Assembly: GCF_014696135.1 (NCBI RefSeq)
Contig: NZ_JACJPP010000018.1
Coordinates: 124,001 to 188,000, forward strand
DNA length: 64,000 nucleotides
DNA from: Nodosilinea sp. FACHB-141
Lineage (GTDB): Bacteria; Cyanobacteriota; Cyanobacteriia; Phormidesmidales; Phormidesmidaceae
Direction of reading: 5' to 3'
The translations under genes were made by a program, and so were the position numbers. The notes beneath the pieces are model-generated. The model was not told the origin of the DNA. It did no database searches and saw only the letters and a program-made list of their open reading frames with translations. Every line of letters starts with the position of its first letter. Position 1 is the stretch's first letter. Positions 34,081 through 43,519 of this stretch are shown in pieces.

Positions 34081-34497
34081 ATGAAACTTTGCTATCGCGG
34101 CGTAGATTACGATTACAACCCGCCTTCTCTAGAAGTGCGTGAAAGTGAGCTAACTGGATCCTACCGGGGTCGTCCGATAAAATTTTCCTACGTTAAGCAT
34201 TTACCGATAACCCAACCTATCGGTAATTACACTTATCGTGGAGTTAGCTATAGCACCAATTGCCACGGGCAAATTGAGTCTTCCACGGCGGCTTCCGATC
34301 GTCAGCCTGTGTTGCAGGCGGAGCGGACTGCGGCAGGCAAAGGGCTACCCGCCCGGCGTCACCTGCTGCAAGAAGCGGCTGAAGCTCATCGCACTAGCAT
34401 TCAGCAGTCGACTCAGCATCGTATTGAAGTGGCCCGTGCCCAGGGTAACGATCAACTGCTGAAGCAGCTTGAGGCTGAGCTACACCAAGTGGTTTAA
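34081..34497 (+). CDS. DUF4278 protein, PirA-like nitrogen regulator candidate
   Basis: 138 residues. Residues 1-58 form a DUF4278 domain (MKLCYRGVDYDYNPPSLEV, SYRGRPIKF, NYTYRGVSY). A basic linker and a helical C-terminal region (~85-138, QEAAEAHRTSIQQSTQHRI) follow and are absent from minimal family members. From memory, the PII-interacting protein PirA of Synechocystis, which relieves arginine-synthesis control, belongs to this family. I do not assert orthology. Expression should be repressed by NtcA and switched on by glutamine through the riboswitch. A GAGG sequence 7 bases before the ATG (34071-34074) serves as the ribosome site. Confidence 0.85.
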   Translation: MKLCYRGVDYDYNPPSLEVRESELTGSYRGRPIKFSYVKHLPITQPIGNYTYRGVSYSTNCHGQIESSTAASDRQPVLQAERTAAGKGLPARRHLLQEAAEAHRTSIQQSTQHRIEVARAQGNDQLLKQLEAELHQVV

Positions 34498-34543
34498 GCT
34501 TTGCGTCAGCAACTCCGTTTTTTGCTGTAGCTGGAGCAGTGAG

Positions 34544-34569
34544 GGACACTCCCAAGGGGGTGTCCTTTT
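34544..34569 (+). terminator. Terminator of the DUF4278 transcript
   Basis: GGACACTCCC pairs with GGGGGTGTCC (one G-T pair) and is followed by TTTTCTTT, 46 bases after the stop codon. Confidence 0.85.
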
Positions 34570-34709
34570 CTTTGCAATTTTTAGAGCGATCGCCCAAAGT
34601 TTCTCGTCTGCTTTGGTATAAGAGCGATCGCCCCCATGGACTGCTACAAAGCTTCCCACATAGGGAAGTGAGCCGGGGATTGACAGCTAAAGTTCTATCC
34701 GAAACTGGG

Positions 34710-35192
34710 CTAGGGCGTCGTTTTTTTGACCAAAGCCCCCAATGTTCCCTCAGTTGCAGTCAGGTAGTCGTTGGGGGCCAACCACAGCATTAGGCCTCGT
34801 TTGCCTGCCGATACGGCCACCGTCTCAAAGGTGCAGATCGACTCATCCACGTAGACTGGATAAGCTTTTTTAGTGCCCAAGGCGGTGACGCCGCCGCGAA
34901 TGTAGCCTGTGAGAGGCTGTACGTCTTTAAGGGGCACAGTGTCGGTTTTGCGATTGCCCGCCAGCACCGCCAGCGCTTTTAGATCAAGCTGGGCGCTACC
35001 GGGGATGACGGCGAGGCAAACACCCGTGCGATCGCCTTTGACCACTAAGGTTTTAAACACCTGTTCCGGCGGCAATCCCAGTTTTTCAGCGGTGCTCTCA
35101 GCAGCCAGGTCGTCGGGATCCACCTCATATTCCAGCAGTTGGTAGGGCAGCTTGAGGCGATCGAGTATGCGGGCGGCGTTGGTCTTGCTCAC
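34710..35192 (-). CDS. ybaK: Cys-tRNA(Pro)/Cys-tRNA(Cys) deacylase YbaK
   Basis: 160 residues of the YbaK/ProX editing family: YEVDPDDLAAESTAEKLGLP, FKTLVVKGD (catalytic Lys), then RKTDTVPLKDVQPLTGYIRG and VTALGTKKAYPV. It hydrolyses mischarged Cys-tRNA(Pro) made by prolyl-tRNA synthetase. It lies just downstream of glnN on the same strand but beyond a 125-bp spacer with an inverted repeat, so it may have its own transcript. Confidence 0.93.
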   Translation of the reverse strand: MSKTNAARILDRLKLPYQLLEYEVDPDDLAAESTAEKLGLPPEQVFKTLVVKGDRTGVCLAVIPGSAQLDLKALAVLAGNRKTDTVPLKDVQPLTGYIRGGVTALGTKKAYPVYVDESICTFETVAVSAGKRGLMLWLAPNDYLTATEGTLGALVKKTTP

Positions 35193-35226
35193 GGAACGAC
35201 GGTAGAACTTTGAAAGGTCAAATTAA

Positions 35227-35298
35227 AAGGGTTTAAGGTACAAGGTATCAGGTTCAAGGGGTGCGCCCCAAACCGTAAACTCGACACCTTAAACCCTT
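35227..35298. repeat. Long inverted repeat with internal hairpin
   Basis: Perfect 13-bp arms AAGGGTTTAAGGT (35227-35239) and ACCTTAAACCCTT (35286-35298) enclose a GGGG-TGCG-CCCC hairpin (35258-35269). It lies between glnN and ybaK and is a candidate terminator for glnN or a mobile-repeat remnant. Confidence 0.7.
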
Positions 35299-35317
35299 GC
35301 CCTTGGCTTCTTTGACC

Positions 35318-37489
35318 CTACTTAATAAACAGCATCTCCTGGTAGGTGGGCAGGGGCCAGAGGTCATCAGCCACTTCGCCCTCCAAGGCATCGGCGTACT
35401 CGCGCACCTGAACCATCAGGGGGAGAATGGTTTGGGCGCAGAACTGCATGTGCTCTTCCACCGACATGAAGTGCTTGGTCAGCAAGTCGCTTAACTCGTC
35501 TACCGAGGCCATCATCGACTTAGTCAACTCAGCCACCTTGGCCACGCTGTCTTTGCCAAACTCAATGCCGAGCCCATTGAGGCTGTCAATGGTCTTGGCG
35601 AGTTCGCCCATATAGCGCACGGCGGCGGGGTAAATGATGGTTTTAGCGATGCTGATCACTAGCTTGGCTTCGACCTCAATGTGCTGAATGTACTGCTCAG
35701 AGTAGGCCTCAAAGCGGCTGCCCAGCTCCACCGGGGTGAGCACATTCTCTTTGGCAAACAAGTCTTCGATGTACTGTTCGCGCAGCACGGGTAGGGCATC
35801 GGCGGTAGTGCGCAGGTTGAGCAGCCCGCGCTCGTTGACGGCCATTTCATGCCACTCAGTGGAGTAGCCGTTGCCGTTAAACACCACAGCCCCGTGGTCG
35901 CGAATTACATCGCGCAGAATGTCGTGGATGGCGACGTTGAGTTCGACACCGCTGCCCAGTTTGGCCTCAAGTTGGTCGGCCATCCAGTCGAGCGAGTCGG
36001 CCAGAATGGTGTTCATCGCCACCAACGGCCCAGAAACCGACTGGCCTGAACCCACGGCACGAAACTCAAACCGGTTGCCGGTAAAGGCAAAGGGTGAGGT
36101 GCGGTTGCGATCGCCCGCATCCTTAGGAAACACCGGCAGGGTGGCCACACCCAGATCCATGTCGCCTTTTGCCTGGGAACCAGTGACCTCACCCGAGGCA
36201 ATTTGGTCAAACACATCCTGAAGCTGGCTGCCCAGGTAGATGGAGATGATCGCCGGTGGTGCTTCGTTGGCCCCCAGACGGTGGTCGTTGCTGGCGCTGG
36301 CAATCACCGCCCGCATCAGCGGCCCATACTTATGCACGCCGCGAATCACCGCCCCGCAGAACACCAGAAACTGCGCGTTGGAGTGGGGCGTGTCGCCCGG
36401 ATCCAGCAGGTTGCCCTGGGTGGCGTTGCCCACCGACCAGTTAACGTGCTTACCCGACCCGTTGATGCCCGCGAAAGGCTTTTCGTGCAGCAGGCAAACA
36501 AAACCGTGCTTTTTAGCCGTGTTGCGCAGCACCGTCATGATCAGCTGCTGGTGGTCGCTGGCCACGTTGGCGGCTTCAAAGAAGGGAGCAATCTCAAACT
36601 GGCCGGGGGCCACCTCGTTGTGGCGAGTTTTGGCGGGAATGCCCAGGCGGTAGAGCTTTTCCTCTACATCCTGCATGAACACCTGCACCCGCTCGGGGAT
36701 AGCCCCAAAGTAGTGATCGTCGAACTGCTGGCCCTTGGCCGGGGCCTTGCCAAACAGGGTGCGGCCCGCCAGCAGCAGGTCGGGTCGGATATTGGCAAAG
36801 CTAGCATCTACCAAAAAGTACTCTTGCTCAGCACCGCAGCTGGAGTTGACTGGGGCAACTTCGCTGTGGCCCAGCAACTTGAGCACCCGGGTGGCGGCCT
36901 TGCTCATGGCGGCGTTGGAGCGCAGCAGCGGAGTTTTTTTGTCCAACGCTTCCCCCGTCCAGGAGACAAATACCGTGGGGATGCAGAGGGTGACGCCGTT
37001 CTCAGTCTCCATAACGAAGGCGGGGCTGGTGACATCCCAAGCGGTGTAGCCCCGGGCCTCAAAGGTGGAGCGAATGCCGCCGTTGGGGAAGGAGGAACCG
37101 TCGGGCTCACCCTGCACCAGCACTTTGCCAGAAAACTCTGAAATCACTGACCCGTCGCTCTGCACGGAGATAAAGCCATCGTGCTTTTCAGCGGTAGCGT
37201 TGGTCAGGGGGTAGAACATGTGGGAGTAGTACAGCGCCCCCTTGGAGGTAGCCCAATCTTTCATGGCCACAGCCACGACATCCGCCACCGACACATCCAG
37301 GGGAGCCCCGGTGGTAATAGTCTTTTGCACCGACTTGAACACCGACTTGGGCAGGCACTCCTGCATCTTGCTGAGGCTAAAAACGTCCTTAGCCCAGAGA
37401 TCTTCGAGCCGCCCAGGAGCGCTCACTGCTACCTTGGGACGGCAGGCGATGCTAGCAATAGCCTGGGCCCGCAATTCGTTTCCGCTCAT
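35318..37489 (-). CDS. glnN: Glutamine synthetase type III
   Basis: 723 residues, the size of GSIII. Visible motifs include [10 protein letters not shown] (metal-binding Glu), [37 protein letters not shown], and [11 protein letters not shown] with the ammonia-site and ATP loop, followed by [20 protein letters not shown]. It makes glutamine from glutamate and ammonia using ATP, as a dodecamer. In cyanobacteria GlnN is usually induced under nitrogen shortage and is not inactivated by gif factors. An ATG with TAGGAGACTTC upstream confirms the start. The DUF4278 gene and its riboswitch lie 0.8 kb past the 3' end. Confidence 0.97.
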   Translation of the reverse strand: MSGNELRAQAIASIACRPKVAVSAPGRLEDLWAKDVFSLSKMQECLPKSVFKSVQKTITTGAPLDVSVADVVAVAMKDWATSKGALYYSHMFYPLTNATAEKHDGFISVQSDGSVISEFSGKVLVQGEPDGSSFPNGGIRSTFEARGYTAWDVTSPAFVMETENGVTLCIPTVFVSWTGEALDKKTPLLRSNAAMSKAATRVLKLLGHSEVAPVNSSCGAEQEYFLVDASFANIRPDLLLAGRTLFGKAPAKGQQFDDHYFGAIPERVQVFMQDVEEKLYRLGIPAKTRHNEVAPGQFEIAPFFEAANVASDHQQLIMTVLRNTAKKHGFVCLLHEKPFAGINGSGKHVNWSVGNATQGNLLDPGDTPHSNAQFLVFCGAVIRGVHKYGPLMRAVIASASNDHRLGANEAPPAIISIYLGSQLQDVFDQIASGEVTGSQAKGDMDLGVATLPVFPKDAGDRNRTSPFAFTGNRFEFRAVGSGQSVSGPLVAMNTILADSLDWMADQLEAKLGSGVELNVAIHDILRDVIRDHGAVVFNGNGYSTEWHEMAVNERGLLNLRTTADALPVLREQYIEDLFAKENVLTPVELGSRFEAYSEQYIQHIEVEAKLVISIAKTIIYPAAVRYMGELAKTIDSLNGLGIEFGKDSVAKVAELTKSMMASVDELSDLLTKHFMSVEEHMQFCAQTILPLMVQVREYADALEGEVADDLWPLPTYQEMLFIK

Positions 37490-38346
37490 AGAAGTCTCCT
37501 AGTTGGATGAGAAATTAAGCAAAGCTATCACTGGTGCGGGGTAACTCTCGGCTACGAATATCAGAAGAACCCGCCCTGGAAATCGTGATCGATAAGATTG
37601 CTCCTGGGGCGATGGTCAAAGACCAACCCTGAAGAGTCATCGCGATCGCCTCCATTAGAAAAGTCTGAGAGGCTTGACGGCTAGGCATCCTTGGGGAAAA
37701 CCACATTGCCGAGACAGAAACTGGCAACCCCGTAACGGGAAATTTCTGTTTACAATGCTGATCGCCTAGCAGACAAAACAAACCTCTCAGACAAGCGTGA
37801 AGTACCCAAAAGGCTAAGGGTGGATGGCTCATAGGCCTAGACAATGTTTTTGAGCCCTATCTAACGACGCCACCCAAACAGACCTTGAGGAATAAAAAAA
37901 CCTCGATGTTTAGATCAAAACTAAACCCAAAAGCCGCACTTCTCTAACTAGCTGAAATCACCCTGGAAACTATCAGAACAACAATTTCAGTCTTTGGGTT
38001 TTGCCAGCGATCGGGTTAAAAACCCGTAGAAATTTGCATTATGGATAGTAGAGGCAAAGCCTAGGGGGCTTTTGTAGCGACGAATACATTTGTCGGTTAA
38101 TTTAGGTCCCTACAGATTGATGCTCAATTGCAACTTTGCTGAGGCCAGGCTCTAAGGTGGAGCCTAGGTCCATCCAACCCAGATGATGGGTTAGGAGTAT
38201 TAGCGCGGCAACGCCGGGGGCGTTATGGGTTGATCTGATGAATCGAGGCTAATCAAAGAGGATTCACCCTTAGGCCCCCGTTCAGCACCGCTCTGGGTCA
38301 GAATAGTTAACATTCTGTGTAAACCCACTACAGACCGAGCACGACT
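37490..38346. other. Long intergenic region between glnN and asnS
   Basis: About 860 bp with divergent promoters. It contains an imperfect NtcA-like sequence at 37541-37555 (GTA-N9-TAC, one base too long) with a TAATTT suited to be a -10 about 23 bases downstream in the glnN direction. It also contains the nested palindrome at 37663-37792 and a GGGTTTT/AAAAACCC inverted pair at 37996-38025. An open frame at 37515-37844 on the reverse strand overlaps the palindrome and is not credible. Confidence 0.55.
37663..37792. repeat. 130-bp nested palindrome (possible structured RNA or mobile-repeat remnant)
   Basis: Four nested inverted pairs: outer GTCTGAGAGGCTTG (37663) with CAAACCTCTCAGAC (37779), then GCTAGGC (37680) with GCCTAGC (37764), then ACAGAAA (37714) with TTTCTGT (37743), and central CCCG-TAA-CGGG (37729-37739). 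Folded, it makes one long interrupted hairpin 170 bases upstream of the glnN start, where it could lie in the glnN leader. Confidence 0.7.
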
Positions 38347-39732
38347 ATGCCGCGCATCCGAGACATTCTGCACAAAGGCGAACCGGGTCAGAGCACCACC
38401 ATCCAAGGCTGGGTGCGCACTAAGCGTGAGGCCAAGGGCGTCACCTTTGTGGATGTCAACGATGGCTCATCGATGGCGGGTTTGCAGGTAGTGCTCAATG
38501 CCGACCTAGCGGGCTACGACACCGTCGTCAAAGACCTCACCACTGGGTCGTCGGTCGAAATTGGCGGCACCCTGGTAGAATCACCCGGCAAAGGCCAGCG
38601 CGTGGAGTTGCAGGGCGATTCAATCACCGTGTTTGGTACGGCAGACGGAGAAACCTACCCGCTTCAGAAAAAGCGGCATTCCTTTGAGTATTTGCGAACG
38701 CTGGGGCATCTCAGGTCACGTACTAATACCCTCAGCGCCGTCTTTCGGGTTCGCAATGCCTGCGCCCAGGCAATCCATCAGTTCTTCAATGAGCGCAGCT
38801 TTTTGTGGATTCACACCCCCATCATTACCGCCAGTGACTGCGAGGGGGCAGGGGAAATGTTTGCCGTCACGGGGTTAAACCTGGCAAATCCGCCCAAGGA
38901 TAAAGCCGGCGCAGTGGACTACAGCCAAGATTTCTTTGGCAAGCCCGCCTACCTCACCGTCAGCGGCCAGCTTGAGGCCGAGATTATGGCGATGGCCTTT
39001 ACCGATGTCTACACCTTTGGTCCCACCTTTCGGGCTGAAAATTCTAACACCTCCCGCCACCTGGCCGAGTTTTGGATGGTGGAACCGGAGATGGCCTTCT
39101 GCGACCTGACCGGCAATATGGATTTGGCTGAAGAATTCCTCAAGTACATCTTCCACTCAGTGCTAGAGCAGTGCCCGGAGGATATGACGTTCTTCAACGA
39201 TCGCATCGACAACTCAGTGTTGGCCACCGCCGACAACATTATCAACAACACCTTCGAGCGCATCACCTACACCGATGCGGTGAAGCTGCTAGAAAAGACA
39301 GACCGAAAATTTGAATTTCCAGTCGAGTGGGGCATCGACTTGCAGTCAGAGCACGAGCGCTACCTGGCGGAGGAACTGTTCAAAAAGCCAGTGATCGTCA
39401 CCGACTACCCCACCGGCATCAAAGCCTTCTACATGCGCCTCAACGATGGCGGTGAAACCGTCGCTGCCATGGATGTGCTAGCCCCTAAGGTGGGTGAGAT
39501 CATCGGCGGCTCCCAGCGGGAAGAACGGCTGGATGTTCTGGAGCGCCGCATTGTCGAGGCGGGGCTAGATCCAGCGACTTACTGGTGGTACCTCGATTTA
39601 CGCCGCTTTGGCACCGTGCCCCACGCTGGGTTCGGTCTAGGTTTCGAGCGCCTGGTGCAGTTTATGACCGGCATGAGCAACATCCGCGATGTTATTCCCT
39701 TCCCCCGTACCCCGGACAGCATCGAGTTTTAG
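38347..39732 (+). CDS. asnS: Asparaginyl-tRNA synthetase
   Basis: 461 residues of a class II synthetase. An N-terminal OB-fold ([20 protein letters not shown]) is followed by motif 2 ([20 protein letters not shown]) and motif 3 with [12 protein letters not shown] near the C-terminus. Direct charging with Asn is expected, since the EFRAE...TSRH pattern matches AsnRS rather than AspRS. It is convergent with the recombinase gene. Confidence 0.96.
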   Translation: MPRIRDILHKGEPGQSTTIQGWVRTKREAKGVTFVDVNDGSSMAGLQVVLNADLAGYDTVVKDLTTGSSVEIGGTLVESPGKGQRVELQGDSITVFGTADGETYPLQKKRHSFEYLRTLGHLRSRTNTLSAVFRVRNACAQAIHQFFNERSFLWIHTPIITASDCEGAGEMFAVTGLNLANPPKDKAGAVDYSQDFFGKPAYLTVSGQLEAEIMAMAFTDVYTFGPTFRAENSNTSRHLAEFWMVEPEMAFCDLTGNMDLAEEFLKYIFHSVLEQCPEDMTFFNDRIDNSVLATADNIINNTFERITYTDAVKLLEKTDRKFEFPVEWGIDLQSEHERYLAEELFKKPVIVTDYPTGIKAFYMRLNDGGETVAAMDVLAPKVGEIIGGSQREERLDVLERRIVEAGLDPATYWWYLDLRRFGTVPHAGFGLGFERLVQFMTGMSNIRDVIPFPRTPDSIEF

Positions 39733-39789
39733 TGCCTTAGAGGCTCTGACAAAACCGGCTGAGTTAGAGGATTTTTAAGGCAATTATCT

Positions 39790-41103
39790 TTAAAACACCA
39801 GTACCAACTCTATCCACCAATCTTTATCCTGTCGCACGATCTGGATGTTGCGGATGAATTCGCGGAAGAAGAAGCGCCGCTCGGCTTCAGAGAGATCGAG
39901 CCAAAACTGGGGAATTGACACTGACTGGGACAGCTCCTGCAGGTTAACGGGGGGTAGCTGAGCGAGCTGCTGGTGCAGGGTGGAAATTTCGCCCCTTAGC
40001 TTGTAGCGGCGTAAAGCAGCAGTTTCAGCGTCCAGAACGCCAGATTCTTCTAGGGTGGGCAACTGGGCGATCGCGGCCTCCTTAGCAGCGATCGCACCCT
40101 GCAAACTGGTGCTGGGGGCGGGAGCACCGGGGGGAATTCTGGCCGTGAATTGGGCTACCGCCGGGGGCAACTCTTGACAGATCTGATTCACGATGCGATG
40201 TAGGGCATCGTCGTAGGGAATGGCGGGGCAGCCGGGAGACCTGGGGCAGCCGCTAGATCGCAGGTAAAGATAGCTTTTGGCCTGACCTCGGGGAGCGGTT
40301 TTGGAAATGGTCAGAGGTTGCCCGCATGATTGACAGGTGACGAGGCCGGCTAGCGATCGCGGTGCCCCAGCGGTACGTGGCGGCAGAGGGCGGTTGCGGC
40401 GCAGCAGGCGATCGATCTGGGCCGCCTCTTCGCGGCTGATAATAGCGGCATGAGTGTCGCGCAGGACGTTGCCATCCTGGTATTGCAGGTCGCCTCGATA
40501 CACCGGGTGGGTGAGCCAGCGCCGCCCGGTAGACACCGAAATTCGCTTGCCCAGCTTGCCCTCGATGAACCGCACAGCCCCCCGCAGCGAGCCGTAGAGC
40601 AAAAATTCGTTGACAAAGGCGGTGACTACCGGAGCCGTGGCGCGATCGATCAGGTAACGGCCCTGGCCCCGACGGTAGCCGTAGGGTGGCTTGCCCGGGG
40701 GCGGTAGCGCCTGTAGACGGCTGCGGGCATGCCCCTCGCGCAGGCGGCGGCGGCGCTGATCGCTAGCCAGGTTGGCCCCCTGCAAGATGCTGTCTAAATC
40801 AACGGCGTCATCGGTTAGAGTGACCACTTCAGCCCCGGCAGAGGCCAGGGCCTGTACCCAGTGGCGAATGTCTTCGGGATTGTTGCCCAAGGCAGCAAGG
40901 TTGTCCACCAAAACCCGATCGGCGGGATTAGCTTGCAGGTCGGCTAGCAGGCGATCGCGCTCTGGCCGATACTCTAGCTCAGTTGGCAATGCTACATCGG
41001 TATATACCCGTTCCACCGATGCCAGCATCTCCTCCTCTAGGGTCTCAAGAAAGGGAGCGGTTGAGGCCCCAACTTCTCGGTAGCAGTAGGCGACAATGCG
41101 CAT
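39790..41103 (-). CDS. XisF-like serine recombinase family protein with degenerate catalytic domain
   Basis: 437 residues. The resolvase-type N-domain spans ~1-115. The recombinase domain spans ~135-240 (PPPGKPPYGYRRGQGRYLID, WLTHPVYRGDL). A zinc ribbon has Cys257, Cys260, Cys286 and Cys292, followed by a coiled-coil C-terminus. The overall architecture matches large serine recombinases such as XisF of heterocystous cyanobacteria. The usual Y-x-R-x-S at the start is replaced by AYCYREVGAS, and the D-R-L-x-R helix reads NLAALGNNP, so the nucleophile Ser and both catalytic Arg appear missing. It may bind DNA without recombining it. Preceded by a co-transcribed exported-protein gene (3-bp gap). 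Confidence 0.8.
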   Translation of the reverse strand: MRIVAYCYREVGASTAPFLETLEEEMLASVERVYTDVALPTELEYRPERDRLLADLQANPADRVLVDNLAALGNNPEDIRHWVQALASAGAEVVTLTDDAVDLDSILQGANLASDQRRRRLREGHARSRLQALPPPGKPPYGYRRGQGRYLIDRATAPVVTAFVNEFLLYGSLRGAVRFIEGKLGKRISVSTGRRWLTHPVYRGDLQYQDGNVLRDTHAAIISREEAAQIDRLLRRNRPLPPRTAGAPRSLAGLVTCQSCGQPLTISKTAPRGQAKSYLYLRSSGCPRSPGCPAIPYDDALHRIVNQICQELPPAVAQFTARIPPGAPAPSTSLQGAIAAKEAAIAQLPTLEESGVLDAETAALRRYKLRGEISTLHQQLAQLPPVNLQELSQSVSIPQFWLDLSEAERRFFFREFIRNIQIVRQDKDWWIELVLVF

Positions 41104-41106
41104 GAC

Positions 41107-41451
41107 CTAGAACGCTTGCTTCAGCGCTTCACGCAGGGCTAGCGCTTGTTCGTCGCTGTCGCTAGCCACCACTACCATCACCGTGGTAGTGGCTGGTGGG
41201 TTCTCGACACACACAAACATTGCCGTTGCCGTCTCAGAGCGCCCCGCCACGCTGGTAGCATCGTTTTGCACCGGCTCTAATCCCTGAGATTCTAGCGCTT
41301 GTCGAGCCTGGCTCAGACATTGGGCAATATCGATGCCTAAGACCTGCCAGGCGTAGTGCATGCTCGGCGGAGCCGCCTGCATAGCGGGAATCGTGGCCAC
41401 CAGACCCAGCCCCGTCAGCATCGCTGTCAGCAAATAAGTCATTGAAATCAT
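41107..41451 (-). CDS. Small exported protein of unknown function
   Basis: 114 residues from the ATG at 41451 (GAGGAAACACCG upstream). The longer frame to 41577 would place a charged leader before the signal peptide. A signal peptide ending near PAMQA (~26) precedes a mature domain with two Cys (CLSQARQ and VCVENPP) that may pair. Its stop lies 3 bp before the recombinase-like gene, so the two share a transcript. I do not recognise the family. Confidence 0.65.
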   Translation of the reverse strand: MISMTYLLTAMLTGLGLVATIPAMQAAPPSMHYAWQVLGIDIAQCLSQARQALESQGLEPVQNDATSVAGRSETATAMFVCVENPPATTTVMVVVASDSDEQALALREALKQAF

Positions 41452-41645
41452 CGGTGTTTCCTCATCGCTGCGGCTTTGATTTGTGGCCTTGGGCAGGGAT
41501 GCCTCCCTGTGTCGATAATACTCTGCGGCTTTAGTTTCATACCGTTGGCTCCGGCCATTGGCTCTGGGTCGTGGCAAGATAGGTGGGTAAGCTGGGGCTA
41601 TGGGCTTGCCCTCCTAGCTCCTCGCGTTTCCCAGAGGCGGTTTCT

Positions 41646-42608
41646 TTGCAGATTACATTTTTGGGTACCAGTTCTGGCGTGCCAACCCGCGCCCGCAATG
41701 TGTCGAGTGTGGCCCTGCGGCTGCCCCAGCGGGCCGAGGTGTGGCTGTTTGACTGTGGCGAAGGCACCCAGCACCAATTTTTGCGCAGCGAGTTTAAGTC
41801 GAGCCAAATTCGCCGCATTTTTATTACCCACATGCACGGCGACCACATTTTTGGCCTGATGGGGCTGCTGGCCAGCTGTGGCCTGGCGGGCAACCGACAG
41901 CAGCGCATCGATATCTACGGCCCCAAGCCCCTTAATGACTACCTGCAAGCTAGCCGCCGCTATTCCCAAACCCACTTTTCGCTGCCGATCAAAATCCACG
42001 CCGTGGAGCCCGGCTTGGTATTTGAGGACGACGACTTTCGGGTGACCTGCGATTTGCTAGAGCACCGGGTGCCCGCCTACGGCTATCGCATTGAGGAGCG
42101 CGATCGCCCCGGCCACTTCGATGTCAAACGCGCCCAGGCCCTAGGCATTCCCTCTGGCCCCATCTACGGTCAGCTGAAGCAGGGGCAGCGGGTCAAGCTT
42201 GATGACGGTCGCACTATCAATGGGGCCGATCTCTGCGGGCCAGATCTGGTGGGGCGCAAGCTGGTGTACTGCACCGACACAATCTATTGCGATCGCGCCG
42301 TCACCCTCGCCATCCAAGCCGACGTATTGATCCACGAGGCTACCTTCTCCCACCGTGACGCCGACTTAGCCTACCAACGGCTGCACTCTACCTCAACCAT
42401 GGCAGCTCAGGTCGCCCTTAGCGCCCAGGCCAAACAGCTGATCATGACCCACTTCAGCCCTCGCTACGCTCCGGGCAACGATATTCAGCTGCCCGACCTA
42501 CTGGCCGAGGCCCGGGCCATCTTTCCCAACACTAACCTGGCCCATGACTTTCTGGTCTACGACATTCCGCGCCATGACGAGAAGGTGCTGGCGTCCTCCT
42601 CCGTCTAG
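41646..42608 (+). CDS. rnz: Ribonuclease Z
   Basis: About 320 residues if it starts at the TTG at 41646, giving the canonical [15 protein letters not shown]. The open frame extends to a GTG at 41583, but those residues are unlike RNase Z. The metallo-beta-lactamase motif THMHGDH is at residues 61-67, with GLMGLLASC and FSPRYAPG in the C-terminal part. It matures tRNA 3' ends. It lies divergent to the small exported-protein gene. Confidence 0.94.
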   Translation: MQITFLGTSSGVPTRARNVSSVALRLPQRAEVWLFDCGEGTQHQFLRSEFKSSQIRRIFITHMHGDHIFGLMGLLASCGLAGNRQQRIDIYGPKPLNDYLQASRRYSQTHFSLPIKIHAVEPGLVFEDDDFRVTCDLLEHRVPAYGYRIEERDRPGHFDVKRAQALGIPSGPIYGQLKQGQRVKLDDGRTINGADLCGPDLVGRKLVYCTDTIYCDRAVTLAIQADVLIHEATFSHRDADLAYQRLHSTSTMAAQVALSAQAKQLIMTHFSPRYAPGNDIQLPDLLAEARAIFPNTNLAHDFLVYDIPRHDEKVLASSSV

Positions 42609-42627
42609 GTCTGGCGAGGGATTACCT

Positions 42628-43065
42628 TTAGCGATTGGCGGCGGGCTTACTCGGCGCCACATTTAACCGCTGTCTCAACGCTGTTAAATGGTGCTGGTTA
42701 TCCACCGCGGTGCGGGGCATGGGAATCTCTGTGTTGGGCCAGGTAGCCAGGTCATTGCAGGGGCAGAGCTCCGTCATCGTACCGGCCGTGGGAATAACAA
42801 TCGGCATGTCACAACGAGCACAGGGAGCCACATCCCAAGCGGGCGACAGCATCGCCGCAATGCTCTGGCTGGTGCCTTTGAGATAGCAGTCTTGGCCGCT
42901 GGTCACCATAATGCGGTGCCAGCAGTCTTCAAAGGCTTGGCTATATTGACCATTTTGAAAAATTGGGTCGGGCAGCTGCTCGCCCCGACCTTCGGCCAGC
43001 ACGACCGGTTTGCCCAGCTGAAACCAGTGGGCTAAAAAATTTCTAACTTGGTCCTGGGATGCCAT
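42628..43065 (-). CDS. Conserved small protein with a C4 metal-binding pattern
   Basis: 145 residues from the ATG at 43065; a longer frame to 43134 lacks family-like residues. It contains CARCDMPIVIPTAGTMTELC followed by PCND, a treble-clef-like CxxC...CxC arrangement. Upstream parts contain FEDCWHRIMVTSGQDCYLKG. Function is not recognisable. It is convergent with rnz and separated by only 19 bp. Confidence 0.6.
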   Translation of the reverse strand: MASQDQVRNFLAHWFQLGKPVVLAEGRGEQLPDPIFQNGQYSQAFEDCWHRIMVTSGQDCYLKGTSQSIAAMLSPAWDVAPCARCDMPIVIPTAGTMTELCPCNDLATWPNTEIPMPRTAVDNQHHLTALRQRLNVAPSKPAANR

Positions 43066-43519
43066 GGCGGTGAGGTTCCTAATTACTTTGGCGGGGCCTT
43101 CCTGGGGTCTAAACAGGCATTGATAACCTGACACAATGTGCTTCGCCAGGCAGAATGAAGCGTTGCCAATGCTCCTTTGCGCAGCCCCGGTCTATGGTTT
43201 CATCCTAGCGGCTGCCTGGCTTGGGCCACAGGTATCTACTGATATTCTTCGGAAATCAGATCTGACAAACCTGCTTCGAGGTAGGTTATTTCGCCTCTCC
43301 AGGGCTAGAGAATCTACCCTACGGTCTGCTCAATGTAGTTTTTTGCATAGCAGCCAGAAAATTCAGCTGGCAGAACAGATCTGGGAACTGCTGGCGATCG
43401 CCCTCCCTGAACCGCTGCTCAACACGCATTAACTTATGGCCCTTTGCCCTGCTTAACGAAAGTTTGCAGAGTGCCCTTGCCAGCGCTAAAAGTGCCGCGT
43501 AACCGGATAAAGTAGCCCT
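43066..43519. other. Intergenic region, about 450 bp
   Basis: An open frame at 43136-43432 has no family resemblance and poor codon use, so it is not called. Promoters of the C4 protein gene and the HEAT-repeat gene are expected here. No other structure was seen. Confidence 0.45.

Noticed and set aside
33732..34082. 116-codon reverse-strand frame across the riboswitch
   Set aside because: It is the mirror of the structured leader and promoter of the DUF4278 gene; no protein similarity is visible.
37515..37844. 109-codon reverse-strand frame upstream of glnN
   Set aside because: It spans the nested palindrome, which explains the lack of stops; no family resemblance.
43136..43432. 98-codon frame before the HEAT-repeat gene
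   Set aside because: Poor codon use and no recognisable domain.
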